DNA of 64,000 nt from Actinoplanes sp040639655. Its GTDB lineage: Bacteria; Actinomycetota; Actinomycetes; Mycobacteriales; Micromonosporaceae. This document shows positions 40,312 through 48,321 of the stretch, piece after piece. Within the stretch, counting starts at the first letter, position 1; each line of letters starts with the position of its first letter. The stretch spans positions 124,001 to 188,000 of the forward strand of contig NZ_JBFAAI010000011.1 of the NCBI RefSeq assembly GCF_040639655.1, given 5' to 3'. Made by a program: the position numbers and the translations under genes. The notes beneath the pieces are model-generated. The model searched no databases. It was given only the letters and a program-made list of their open reading frames with translations, and was not told the origin of the DNA.

Positions 40312-40851
40312 TTGAAAACGATCGTGCCACTCGGCCGTGCCGCCGCCGCCTGGGCCGGCGGCTTTTACCTGCACCACTTCGCGCTGGTCTTCGGCCTGTC
40401 CCTGATCCCGACGCTGCAGCGGTTCGCCGTCGTCCGCTGGGATACGCCGACCGCCGTCTCGATCACCAGCGAAGTCCTGGTGGCGCTGGTCCGCGTTCTG
40501 CTCGTCGTGCTCGCCGTACGACTGATGATCCTCGAGACCGGTTTGCCCGGCCGGGTGGCATGGGCCCGGCTGAAAGCCGGAATCGACGCACACCGGGTCG
40601 CCTTCTGGGGCCAGTGGGTGCTGCTCGTTGCCGCTTTCGCAGGGTTCGACCTGGTGCCGAACGTGCTGATCGCCACCGTCGTACCGGAGTCAGCGCGGGA
40701 CCTGGTGACCGCATGGGTCGTGGCCGCGAAGAATCCGACGATCATCGCCTTCACCATGTTGTGGATGATCGGCATCGCCCGCACCCTGATCATCGGCCCC
40801 GATCCGGCGCGCGGGGATCAGACGACGTCGACCGGCGGTTCGATGCGGTGA
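40312..40851 (+). CDS. small integral membrane protein, function unknown
   Basis: 179 aa from TTG 40312, chosen because TGGAGG lies 5 nt before it; an in-frame GTG 7 codons upstream falls in the operator. Four TM segments are predicted (about FYLHHFALVFGLSLIP, VLVALVRVLLVVLAVRLMI, WGQWVLLVAAFAGFDL, IIAFTMLWMIGIARTLII). No motif recognised. Divergent from MarR and likely controlled by it. Its last 34 bases overlap, tail to tail, the 3' end of the phosphoesterase gene. Confidence 0.72.
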   Translation: MKTIVPLGRAAAAWAGGFYLHHFALVFGLSLIPTLQRFAVVRWDTPTAVSITSEVLVALVRVLLVVLAVRLMILETGLPGRVAWARLKAGIDAHRVAFWGQWVLLVAAFAGFDLVPNVLIATVVPESARDLVTAWVVAAKNPTIIAFTMLWMIGIARTLIIGPDPARGDQTTSTGGSMR

Positions 40852-42527
40852 ACGTTCAGCGGGGTGCGCGGCCGCAGCCACGACATGTGCGGGTCACCAT
40901 CGGGGTCGGGCACCCAGCTCTTGCAGATCCGGTCGATGCCGAGAGCGTGGATCGTGAGCGTGCCGTCAGCGCGGACGTGCATCCGCAGGAAACTCTTCGC
41001 GTGCTCGACGCCCTGACCCGCGTACAGTTCGTTGAGGTTCACGTCGAAACGGGCAGCGATCAGCAGATAGAGCGCGAGCAACTGGGTGGAGACGAGCGCT
41101 ACCAACGGGCCGTATGCGAACGCCGCCACAGCCAGCGGGCCGGGCCACGGCCAGTCCCGGAACGGGAACTGCATCCACAACCACGTGCCGCCGACCGCCA
41201 GCCCGATCTGGGCCAGACCGTGCGCGGCACCGAGGATCCAGTGGCGGGCCTTCCCGTCCGGCTTGGCGAACAGGACCGTACCCAGCATGATCAGGACCAG
41301 CATCAGAACGAGCGGGATGCTGAACAACCGCTGGATGTTGCCGCCCTGGCTGGCCGCGCCGGCCATCGCGAGCATGGTCAGCGTCTGGATGATCCCCAGC
41401 ATCGTGGCGAACCCGGGATTGCGCCGCGGCACCCGGTAGAAGACTCCCCAGCCCATCCGCCAGGACCTCTTCGGATCCGGGAAGGTCGCCTCCCGCTCGT
41501 AACGCCGGCTGCGGCTGCTGCTGCGGGCCAGCGACTCCTTCGGCGGCACCATCAGATGATCCGGCAGGTTCTGGGTGCCGAGCGTGTACGCCCCACCGCC
41601 ACCGCACGTGATCAGCTCGCGATCGGCGCCCGAGTAACGCGCGTAGTGGTGCAGGTCCCCGGAGACCAGCACCCGCACATGAGCCTGGGTCGGCGCGAGG
41701 ATGGTCCGGATGAAATAGTCGATCGCGTCGTAGGCATCCGGATTCTGGCGCGCCTTGACCCATGTCGGCGACGGCGTCATCAGGATGATCCGGTCGTCCG
41801 GCCCGAGGTGCTCGGCGGCCCGCTCGAAATAGAGCAGCTGCGGGTCGTCGATGTACGCCCCGAACTGCTCGTCCACCGCGAACAGCCACCAGTTGGCCGG
41901 GAGCTTGACCGCGAAGTACGACCGCCGCTGCTCGGTCCGCCAGCCGCCGATGTGCCCGTCCTTGCGCCGCGCGAAGAGCCGCAGGAACGCCGTCAGGCCG
42001 TCGTACCAGTCATGGTTGCCGGGAAGCGCGAACAACGTGGGCCGCGGCGCCCCTGCCGGAGCCTCCGGCAGGGCGGCGCGGAAGGGTCCCTTCAACCGGT
42101 TCTCGTAACCGTCCCCGCTGGCCAGCGGATAGACCTGATCCCCGCCCATCAGCAGGAGCCGGCCACGCGGCAGGCGCTCGCCGTCCACCTCCAGCTCCTC
42201 CCGGGCCAGCAGGTAGGCCACCGAGTAGGTGGCGTCGAACCCGTCCCCGAGGTCGGCCACGTAATCCAGCCAGAGATCACCGGTCGCGGTCGCGGAATGA
42301 TCGAACACGTCGCCGTCGAGCGAGTTCTGCAGCTCCCGCTTGTCGAGGTAGGCCCCGAACAGCACATGCAGAAGGGTCCGCAACCCGGTGCTGAGCAGCA
42401 GCAACGGCGCAAGCCAGCCGATCTGCCCTTGCGGGGTGAACCCCAGCTCCTGGGGATCGAGGCTACGTGGCCGATTCGGCACACTCGTCTCGGACTCGGC
42501 GGGTCGCTGTCGGGGAACGATGGCCAC
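40818..42527 (-). CDS. membrane-bound metallophosphoesterase
   Basis: 569 aa, GTG start with GGGAGGA upstream. Calcineurin-like phosphoesterase motifs: VADLGDGFDAT (Asp site), LLLMGGDQVYP, LPGNHDWYDGL, LMTPSPTW and LVSGDLHHYARY. An N-terminal hydrophobic helix (LAPLLLLSTGLRTLLHVLF) and a C-terminal group of about five TM helices (from ~360) bracket or follow the enzyme domain, so the active site is membrane-attached. The substrate could be a phospholipid head group or nucleotide; not determinable. Its 3' end is antisense to the small membrane-protein gene for 34 nt. Confidence 0.88.
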   Translation of the reverse strand: MAIVPRQRPAESETSVPNRPRSLDPQELGFTPQGQIGWLAPLLLLSTGLRTLLHVLFGAYLDKRELQNSLDGDVFDHSATATGDLWLDYVADLGDGFDATYSVAYLLAREELEVDGERLPRGRLLLMGGDQVYPLASGDGYENRLKGPFRAALPEAPAGAPRPTLFALPGNHDWYDGLTAFLRLFARRKDGHIGGWRTEQRRSYFAVKLPANWWLFAVDEQFGAYIDDPQLLYFERAAEHLGPDDRIILMTPSPTWVKARQNPDAYDAIDYFIRTILAPTQAHVRVLVSGDLHHYARYSGADRELITCGGGGAYTLGTQNLPDHLMVPPKESLARSSSRSRRYEREATFPDPKRSWRMGWGVFYRVPRRNPGFATMLGIIQTLTMLAMAGAASQGGNIQRLFSIPLVLMLVLIMLGTVLFAKPDGKARHWILGAAHGLAQIGLAVGGTWLWMQFPFRDWPWPGPLAVAAFAYGPLVALVSTQLLALYLLIAARFDVNLNELYAGQGVEHAKSFLRMHVRADGTLTIHALGIDRICKSWVPDPDGDPHMSWLRPRTPLNVHRIEPPVDVV

Positions 42528-42545
42528 CGAACGATCCTCCCCCGG

Positions 42546-42574
42546 TGAGACCGTGTCCGTCTATGCAGTAGAAT
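42546..42574 (+). promoter_or_regulatory. promoter of tRNA-Thr
   Basis: TGAGAC (42546-42551), 17 nt, TAGAAT (42569-42574), ending 10 nt before the mature tRNA 5' end. Confidence 0.5.
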
Positions 42575-42584
42575 CAGTCTCGTT

Positions 42585-42658
42585 GCCGCCTTAGCTCAGT
42601 CGGCTAGAGCGACGCACTCGTAATGCGTAGGTCGACGGTTCGATTCCGTCAGGCGGCT
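42585..42658 (+). tRNA. tRNA-Thr (anticodon CGT)
   Basis: 74 nt. Acceptor GCCGCCT pairs with AGGCGGC (42651-42657), discriminator T. D-arm TTAGCTCAGTCGGCTAGAG, anticodon stem ACGCA/TGCGT with loop CTCGTAA (anticodon CGT, reads ACG), and T-arm GACGG-TTCGATT-CCGTC are all intact. CCA is not encoded. A promoter and a terminator flank it closely. Confidence 0.97.
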
Positions 42659-42664
42659 CAGAGG

Positions 42665-42691
42665 GAAGCCCAGGTCAGTGACCTGGGCTTC
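42665..42691 (+). terminator. terminator of tRNA-Thr
   Basis: 11-bp stem (42665-42675 with 42681-42691), loop CAGTG, followed by TTCTATT, 7 nt after the tRNA. Confidence 0.8.
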
Positions 42692-42900
42692 TTCTATTGA
42701 TCAGCCCGACGACGGTCCCTCCAGAGGTGCCAGTCCCGCACCCTACTGAGCCGCCCGGTCGCCACGGACCCCTGCCTGGTCCAGTCGTCCAGCGATCGCT
42801 GCCGCGCCGCTTCGCGGCTTGCCCTCGGACTACGTGCTCATCGTCGGCGGACTCTGCCGACGAGTGGAGTAGGTCGCCTCGCGTACTCGATACTCGCGGG

Positions 42901-43551
42901 ATGCGCGAAGAGGAGATCTTCCAAGCGATTGCTGACCGCGTGGCCGCCCTCGACTACACCGACGACGTCTTTGTCCGGCCCGGCCACCTCGATGGGGACG
43001 GCCGTTGGGTGCTCACTCCGGTGGCCGATGACGTGCGAGGGCTGGAGGAGCGGGGATCACCGGAACACCTTGCCGCACTGGCCGTGGGAGCCGTCGACCC
43101 GTTGCCGCCGCTTCAGCCTGCCTCCGCTGAGGCGGTGGAGGACGCCGAACGACGGCTCGGCCACCCGTTGCCACCGTTGCTGCGTCGTCTCTATCTGGAG
43201 GTGGCCAACGGCGGCTTCGGCCCCGGTGTGCTCGGTGTCGCCGGCGGCTGCACCGATGACCTGGAGAGGACGGCAGTCGATCGGCTCGACCCACGGGAGC
43301 CGTCCGGGCTCTTCCCCGTGGCTTCCTGGGGATGCGCGATCTATTCGTACGTCGATTGCACCGAGCCGTCGGCGATGATGTGGGGCTTCGACCCGAACTC
43401 GGGGCTTGCCGAGCAGTCGTTCTTTCCGGAGGGAATTTCGCTGGCCGAGTGGCTGAGCCGCTGGCTCCGGGGCAGCCTCCACCAGCCGATGCTCGTCAGG
43501 GATCCGCGAACCGGCGGATGGCGTGGCGTCACTCAGGCCGAACGTGACTGA
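42901..43551 (+). CDS. SMI1/KNR4 (SUKH) domain protein
   Basis: 216 aa from ATG 42901, with GATACT exactly 6 nt upstream and no ribosome site. The SUKH core is visible: SAEAVEDAERRLGHPLPPLL, RRLYLEVANGGFGPGVLGV, and FPVASWGCAIYSYVDC followed by MMWGFDPN, with FPEGISLAEWLSRWLRG near the end. SUKH proteins often act as immunity proteins against secreted or contact-dependent toxins, yet no toxin gene is adjacent; it stands alone beside tRNA-Thr. A 200-nt region between the tRNA and this gene holds an 8-bp dyad (42841-42848 with 42856-42863) and nothing else recognisable. Confidence 0.82.
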   Translation: MREEEIFQAIADRVAALDYTDDVFVRPGHLDGDGRWVLTPVADDVRGLEERGSPEHLAALAVGAVDPLPPLQPASAEAVEDAERRLGHPLPPLLRRLYLEVANGGFGPGVLGVAGGCTDDLERTAVDRLDPREPSGLFPVASWGCAIYSYVDCTEPSAMMWGFDPNSGLAEQSFFPEGISLAEWLSRWLRGSLHQPMLVRDPRTGGWRGVTQAERD

Positions 43552-43601
43552 AGGGATCAACCCGCGGGTCGGAGGACCTGTGTCTGCGCCATGATGATCG
43601 C

Positions 43602-43886
43602 GTGATCCCGCAGCGGTCCTCGTCGATCTGGAAAGTCATCGGGTGCGTGTCGCTGGTCGTGGCCGGCGGACTGCTGCTGTGGCTGCCGTTTCACACGTCC
43701 CTGATCCTCGAGGCCTGGAAGGTCGAGCTGAAGGCCACCGGTGTGCCGGCGCAGGCGTTCGTCCATGACCGGATCACGAAGGAGGGCGGCAACCGGGCCA
43801 GCGCTTCGACGACGATGTATCTGCGGTATGCGGGCGCGGCGTCGGAGGCCGTGCCGGCCCGTCGCGCCGGCGAGGAGCGGTGGTGA
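43602..43886 (+). pseudogene. truncated DUF3592-like membrane protein
   Basis: 94 codons from GTG 43602. A TM helix (VIGCVSLVVAGGLLLWLPFH) is followed by LKATGVPAQAFVHDRITKEG and STTMYLRYAG, the start of the extracytoplasmic DUF3592 domain. Intact members continue with further strands and usually a second TM helix; here translation ends soon after the YLRY strand, and the next frame carries only a few more residues (EFTSRSKHKRDGRR) before its stop. I read it as a 3'-truncated or frameshifted remnant. A short functional form cannot be excluded. Confidence 0.55.
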
Positions 43887-43952
43887 ATTCACGAGCCGTT
43901 CCAAGCACAAGCGGGACGGCCGGCGCTGAAGTTCCGGAGGGCCGAGCCGGGG

Positions 43953-45128
43953 TCAGCGGCTCGGTTCGCGCAGTGCCGGGGTCAGGACGATCGACAGCAC
44001 CAGCAGCATGGCCACCGCGAGCAGGCCGCGGGAGACCGTGAAGTGGTCGCCGAGGAAACCGATCAGCGGCGGCCCGCCCAGGAAGGCGCAGTAGCCGATC
44101 GACGCGACGACGCCTACCCGGGCGGATGCCTTCGCGGGTTCGTCGGCGGCGGCGCTCATGCCGACCGGGAAGCCGAGTGAGGCGCCGAGCCCCCAGAGCA
44201 GGGCGCCGACGAAGGCGATCGCCGGGTTCGGGCCGAAGACGAAGATCAGCAGACCGGCGAGCCCGGTGACGGCCAGTAGTCGCAGTACCGGTACCCGGCC
44301 GTAACGGTCCAGCAGGTTGGGGCCGAACCAGCGGCCTACGGTCATCGCGGCCAGGAACAGCGCGAAGCCGAGGGTGCCGGTGAAGGCCTCGGTGCCCTGG
44401 TCGTCGATCAGCGCGATGCTGATCCAGTCGATCCCGGCGCCTTCGGTGAGCGCGAACGCCAGCACGAAGAGGCCGATCAGGAGCGTTCGAGGTTCCTTCC
44501 AAGCGGCCAGAGCGCCACCGCCGGACTTGCCCGTCTCGTTCTCGGGTTCGGTCTCGTCGGCCACGAAGCCGCGGACCGCGAGAACCACGGCCACGGTGAC
44601 GAGCACGCAGGCGATCACCACGTGCTGGGTGACCGGGAGCCCCGCCTTGACGGCGCCGGCGCCGGCGAGTGCGCCCGCGACGGTGCCGACGCTGTAGCCG
44701 GCGTGGAACCGGGACATGATCGACCGGCCGAGGCGGCGTTCCACCACGGCGGCCTGGACGTTCATGGCGACGTCCCACGCGCCGGTGGCGAAGCCGTAGA
44801 CGTAGAGCGCGACGACGACCGGCGCGACCCCGAACTTGTAGCCGACCGCGGTGGCGGCCAGAGCCGCGCCGAGCACGACCGCCATCGTGCCGACCATGGC
44901 CCGCGATCCGAAGCGGTGGACCAGGTGGCCGGCCAGGGGCAGCGAGGTGATCGATCCGGCCGCGATGGCGAGCAGCACCAGTCCGAGCTCGGAGGGGGTG
45001 AGCCCGAGCTCGTCACGGATCTGCGGGATGCGGGCGGCGAAGCTGGCCATGGCCACGCCGAGGAAGATGAAGGTGACGTAGACCGATCGGGTGGTGGCCC
45101 GCAGGTCAGCTGTCTCGACCGTACTCAA
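43953..45128 (-). CDS. MFS transporter (YbjJ-like)
   Basis: 391 aa, TTG start at 45128 with GGAG about 8 nt upstream. Twelve TM helices. FAARIPQIRDELGLTPSELG and SLPLAGHLVHRFGSR (motif A position) match the YbjJ-type MFS subfamily of bacterial membrane proteins; DVAMNVQAAVVERRLGRSIM is a second typical loop, and a charged central loop (ETEPENETGKSGG) separates the halves. Substrate unknown. It ends near the truncated DUF3592 gene, convergently. Confidence 0.87.
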   Translation of the reverse strand: MSTVETADLRATTRSVYVTFIFLGVAMASFAARIPQIRDELGLTPSELGLVLLAIAAGSITSLPLAGHLVHRFGSRAMVGTMAVVLGAALAATAVGYKFGVAPVVVALYVYGFATGAWDVAMNVQAAVVERRLGRSIMSRFHAGYSVGTVAGALAGAGAVKAGLPVTQHVVIACVLVTVAVVLAVRGFVADETEPENETGKSGGGALAAWKEPRTLLIGLFVLAFALTEGAGIDWISIALIDDQGTEAFTGTLGFALFLAAMTVGRWFGPNLLDRYGRVPVLRLLAVTGLAGLLIFVFGPNPAIAFVGALLWGLGASLGFPVGMSAAADEPAKASARVGVVASIGYCAFLGGPPLIGFLGDHFTVSRGLLAVAMLLVLSIVLTPALREPSR

Positions 45129-45184
45129 ACGAGGACTCCGGTGCGACTGTGAGAGCGTTTGCTCTGATCACCGTACCCAGCGCA

Positions 45185-45766
45185 TCAGAGGGGACGACGG
45201 GGCCAGGGGGCCCACTGGATCGGTGCGGCGAAACCACCGCGGCGGGCGTCCCGGGCTCCGGCTGCGGACAGCGGCCCCTCCCGGTCGGATTTGACGCCCG
45301 CGCCGATCAGCCGGGTCTCGAACCAGGATCCGCTCAGCCCGCGGCGGACCCGTTCCCACAGCCCGCCTTCGACGAGCGCGTCGGCGTGCGTACGCAACTG
45401 GTCGGCGAGGATTTTGGGATCCTCGTCGCAGATGCCGCAGAGGCAGGCCGGATACGCCTCGGCCCACCAGCGCCCGAACCGGACCATCAGGCCGCGGTCG
45501 GTGAAGTGGATCGCCATCGGTGCGCCGGTGGGCATGCGGGGGATGAGCCGGACGGTCCGCACGAGCGCGTCGTCGAGCCCGAGCGGTTCCTTGCTCTCCC
45601 GGCGCTCCACCAGGTAGAGGTCGGTGAGCTCGTCCAGCAGGGATTCGGCCGCCTCGTGCAAGGTGGCGAAGCGGTCGGTCTCGGTGGCACCCGGTTTGCC
45701 GTCCACCACTGCAGTATGCCGCGCTCGGCCCGCGACGTCCGGGTGCACCGGAGGAAGGAGAGTCAT
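45185..45766 (-). CDS. DUF6226-like protein
   Basis: 193 aa from ATG 45766, which overlaps the stop of the upstream DUF397 gene (TGATG). The protein is soluble with YPACLCGICDED, a CxCxxCDE cluster typical of an uncharacterised actinobacterial family (DUF6226 is my best match), and FTDRGLMVRFGRWWAEAY before it. The translational coupling places it as the terminal gene of the DUF397 operon. Function unknown; the Cys cluster could bind a metal. Confidence 0.68.
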   Translation of the reverse strand: MTLLPPVHPDVAGRARHTAVVDGKPGATETDRFATLHEAAESLLDELTDLYLVERRESKEPLGLDDALVRTVRLIPRMPTGAPMAIHFTDRGLMVRFGRWWAEAYPACLCGICDEDPKILADQLRTHADALVEGGLWERVRRGLSGSWFETRLIGAGVKSDREGPLSAAGARDARRGGFAAPIQWAPWPRRPL

Positions 45767-45963
45767 CAGGAACTGAAGGTTCCCGCCTTGACTCCGGTCA
45801 GGAACGACTCCCACTGCTCCTCAGTGAAGCGGAGGGGTGCGATGTCGAGGTCCTTGGAGTCGCGGACCAGCAACCGGTCCCCGACTCGGGCCACCTCGAC
45901 GCAGGTGCCGGTCGAACATCTTCCGCTCCGACGCCACTGCAGCACTTCCGTCGCTTTGATCAT
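45766..45963 (-). CDS. DUF397 protein (copy 2)
   Basis: 65 aa from ATG 45963, with GGAGGTG 8 nt upstream. Family pattern: WRRSGRCSTGTCVEVARVGD, LLVRDSKDL, then LRFTEEQWESFLTGVKAGTF. DUF397 proteins accompany WhiJ/Scr1-type HTH-DUF5753 regulators in actinomycetes and are thought to be their partners, in toxin-antitoxin-like or developmental switches. This copy has its own AT-rich upstream region. It is about 45% identical by eye to copy 1. Confidence 0.92.
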   Translation of the reverse strand: MIKATEVLQWRRSGRCSTGTCVEVARVGDRLLVRDSKDLDIAPLRFTEEQWESFLTGVKAGTFSS

Positions 45964-46019
45964 GTTGTGTGCACCTCCGTGACGGTTCGGAATCCACGTT
46001 AAGCGAATGGACCGGACCT

Positions 46020-46131
46020 GACCGGGCACGAACATGAATGAAACAGAGAAAATGCCGCTTACCTCACTCGTTGAGTGGTATGCGGCGTTGAATTGTAGCT
46101 ATTTAAGTATTATGCGAGTATTTTGGGCCGT
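46020..46131 (-). promoter_or_regulatory. AT-rich promoter region of DUF397 copy 2
   Basis: This ~110-bp stretch is markedly AT-rich compared with the window. On the minus strand it contains several Pribnow-like boxes (TACAAT, TAATAC) and a small palindrome CACTC-GTT-GAGTG (46065-46077). A WhiJ-type regulator could act here. No gene. Confidence 0.5.
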
Positions 46132-46161
46132 CCCGCTCCACGAAACCGATCGCGGAGCGGG
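46132..46161 (-). terminator. weak stem-loop after DUF397 copy 1
   Basis: CCCGCTCC (46132-46139) pairs with GGAGCGGG (46154-46161), 14-nt loop, 15 nt beyond the stop of DUF397 copy 1 on the minus strand. Confidence 0.45.
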
Positions 46162-46175
46162 CGGACCTGACGACT

Positions 46176-46370
46176 TTAGAAGCGGAACTCGCCCGCAGCC
46201 ACACCCTCGACGAAGGCGTCCCACTCTTCCTGCGTAAAGCTGAGGGCCGCAGCCTCAGGGTTTTTCGAGTCGCGAATAAGGTACTGCTCCTCCACTTTAG
46301 CGACTTCGACACAGGTCGACGTTCCGCAACGGCTGCTCTTACGCCATGCGGGCACGTTCATCTCTTCCAT
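46176..46370 (-). CDS. DUF397 protein (copy 1)
   Basis: 64 aa. WRKSSRCGTSTCVEVAKVEE, YLIRDSKNPEAAALSFTQEE and WDAFVEGVAAGEF are the family landmarks. It lies 47 nt downstream of the HTH-DUF5753 gene, the classical regulator/DUF397 pair, and is likely co-transcribed with it. AAAGG precedes the ATG. A small terminator separates it from copy 2. Confidence 0.92.
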   Translation of the reverse strand: MEEMNVPAWRKSSRCGTSTCVEVAKVEEQYLIRDSKNPEAAALSFTQEEWDAFVEGVAAGEFRF

Positions 46371-46417
46371 CGGGGACCTTTCAAGGATTCTTCTGGTGTT
46401 GTTGGTTATGTATGTCG

Positions 46418-47314
46418 CTACCGGGGCTGCCGGTCCGTATCGGCCCGCTCCAGATCCTTTATTCGCCGCTCGATGAATTGAATCGTGTCCGCCTCATCCG
46501 CGGCCTCCTGCCAGACCCGGTCCCATCGCGCGCGATGTTTCGCGGCCGTCCCCTGGTCTTCGATCATTTCGTCGCCGAGACCGGTCTCCCGGTACAGCAC
46601 TTCCCCTTCGCCGAGCTTGAGCAGGTCGAAGCTGGCGTTGTTCGTCACCGAGGCGTCGAGCGAGAAGGGCACCATCCGCACTCGGATGGAGCCGTCCTCG
46701 CTGTGTTTCCTCAGGTCACGTAGTTGCGCGGCGAAGACCGCCGGGCCGCCGACGGTACGACGGAGCACCGACTCGTCGACCATGAGCAGGATCTGCACTT
46801 CGCTGGACCGGGCGAGCAGTGCCTCACGACGCTTCTTCCTGGCCTCGATGCGCCACCTGCGTTGTTCCTCGGACAGCTCGTCCTCGTACCGGGCCATCAG
46901 CGCGGTCGCGTAGTCCGGCGTCTGCAGAGGACCGGGTATGTAATAAATGGAGTACGAGCGGATCTCTGATGCGTCACCTTCGTACTCGATCAGTTTACGC
47001 AGATCGTCGGTGAGGGTGTCGCGGAATTCGGGGGCCTGGTACCACGCTTTTTGCTGTCGCGTGCGTGCGATGCGCGCGGCGGCCAGCAAATCGGCGGCGA
47101 CCGTCTTGTCCTTGATTCCGAGATAGGCCAGCAGAGGCCGCAGGTCGTTCGTGGAGATGCTGACATCCCCGTTCTCGATCCTGATGACCTTGCTGTGCGA
47201 CCACTCCATCGCCTCGGCGACTTGAACTTGGGTGAGTTTTGCTCGCTCGCGCGCTTCACGGAGCGCGAGACGTACGCGCCGGCGCGCGATCGTCGGCGAG
47301 TCACCCTCAGTCAT
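46418..47314 (-). CDS. XRE-type regulator with DUF5753 (WhiJ/Scr1-like)
   Basis: 298 aa from ATG 47314 (AAGGA just upstream). The HTH_3 domain is at about residues 15-75: ALREARERAKLTQVQVAEAM and EWSHSKVIRIENGDVSISTN. The DUF5753 domain follows (SIYYIPGPLQTPDYATALM, LARSSEVQILLMVDESVLRR, SFDLLKLGEGEVLYRET). In Streptomyces, such proteins (WhiJ, Scr1) pair with DUF397 proteins to control development or antibiotic output. Its promoter carries a direct repeat of ATAGGA. Confidence 0.93.
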   Translation of the reverse strand: MTEGDSPTIARRRVRLALREARERAKLTQVQVAEAMEWSHSKVIRIENGDVSISTNDLRPLLAYLGIKDKTVAADLLAAARIARTRQQKAWYQAPEFRDTLTDDLRKLIEYEGDASEIRSYSIYYIPGPLQTPDYATALMARYEDELSEEQRRWRIEARKKRREALLARSSEVQILLMVDESVLRRTVGGPAVFAAQLRDLRKHSEDGSIRVRMVPFSLDASVTNNASFDLLKLGEGEVLYRETGLGDEMIEDQGTAAKHRARWDRVWQEAADEADTIQFIERRIKDLERADTDRQPR

Positions 47315-47416
47315 GAGTCCTTCATCGTCGAAGTGTGCGGTGACGTCCTGTAGCGGCTGAACTCCACTCCGCCACCTCGCTGACTGCCAGGTAGCAACCA
47401 GCGAGGTCGCGGACAT

Positions 47417-47433
47417 CCTATTACTGTCCTATC
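47417..47433 (-). promoter_or_regulatory. direct repeats upstream of the WhiJ-like gene
   Basis: TCCTAT at 47417-47422 and 47428-47433 (ATAGGA on the coding strand), 11 bp apart, next to TAATAG. One-turn spacing suggests a regulator site, possibly autoregulation. Confidence 0.35.
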
Positions 47434-47505
47434 AGAACGACGGGTGCAAGGTGCGGTTTTGATCAATTCGCAATCTCACCCGAGAGGTCCTCATGAAACC
47501 CCAGC

Positions 47506-47943
47506 TCAGGCGGCTGCCAGGCCAGCACCCCAGGAGGTGCGGCGCCGGTCCTCCATGGCCCGCCGCAGCGCCCGGCCGACCTGGTTGAAAACTCGTGCGT
47601 CCGGTGAGGAGTAGAGCACCACGGCGGTTCCCCGGTATTGCGCGTGCAGCTCCCAGCGGCCCGGCTCGCGCCACATCATGGCTACGGCGGGTATTGCCAG
47701 ACCCAGGAAGACGAGAACGTAGACCGCCGGATCGGGGAGCAGGAGCCAGCCGGCGGCTGCCGCGGCCAGGGCGACGACAGCGAACGCGGGAGCGTAGGGA
47801 CGGACTCGGGCCGGTGCCTGCACCAGGCCCACGTTGCGGAGATCCGGAATGGCGAAGACCTGCGGTGCGGTGGTGGGGTGCCAGACGAACCGATCGTCGG
47901 ACACCAGAGCGTCCGGCCCGCGATAGTAGATCCGTGTGCGCAT
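47506..47943 (-). CDS. DUF6232 membrane protein
   Basis: 145 aa from ATG 47943, AGAGGAG 6 nt upstream. Begins TRIYYRGPDALVSDDRFVW with FAIPDLRNVGLVQ, the DUF6232 pattern, then two TM helices (FAVVALAAAAAGWLLL, VYVLVFLGLAIPAVAMM) and a C-terminal cytoplasmic domain (WELHAQYRGTAVVLYSSPDA, VFNQVGRALRRAME). Common next to regulators in actinomycetes, function unknown. Its upstream leader contains a strong hairpin. Confidence 0.8.
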   Translation of the reverse strand: MRTRIYYRGPDALVSDDRFVWHPTTAPQVFAIPDLRNVGLVQAPARVRPYAPAFAVVALAAAAAGWLLLPDPAVYVLVFLGLAIPAVAMMWREPGRWELHAQYRGTAVVLYSSPDARVFNQVGRALRRAMEDRRRTSWGAGLAAA

Positions 47944-48321
47944 GGCGAACTCCTCTTCGCAGATTCTTGCGAGAGGGAAGGAGCGGGGCCACCATTGGCG
48001 CGAGAGACCCGTTCCCGCCTCGCTCGTGTCGCAACGAACGAAGTCGCAGAGGTGGACAACGGCTCCCGTTTGCCGCCGGGAGCCGTTGTTTGTCTCTCCC
48101 TCCAACTCCGCCCTTTGTTGCCCTACTAGCAGTGAAGCACGCCACCCAGCAGACCGCCATCACTCAACCTGCCATGTTGCAGATTGCGTACAAGCTGTGG
48201 GAGGTTCGAGTAGGCGCCCATCGGCGGCCGCCTACGTGTTTGCGCCCGGAGGTCACCGGGTAGGCCAAGCCCCGATGCCCTTACGAACCTGTATTCGCGC
48301 AGGTGGGAAGGCGATAACGGA
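47944..48321. other. intergenic region with a strong 13-bp hairpin
   Basis: 378 bp between divergent DUF6232 and DUF2231 genes. ACAACGGCTCCCG (48056-48068) pairs perfectly with 48077-48089, 8-nt loop. On the plus strand it is followed by TTGTCTCT, as in a terminator, but no plus-strand gene ends here; on the minus strand it would be in the DUF6232 leader. No coding frame is convincing. Confidence 0.5.

Noticed and set aside
46034..46237. Small plus-strand frame in the AT-rich region
   Set aside because: It crosses a promoter region and a DUF397 gene antisense; no family features.
47944..48105. N-terminal extension of the DUF6232 protein
   Set aside because: The extension translates the hairpin leader and lacks family sequence; AGAGGAG marks the ATG at 47943.
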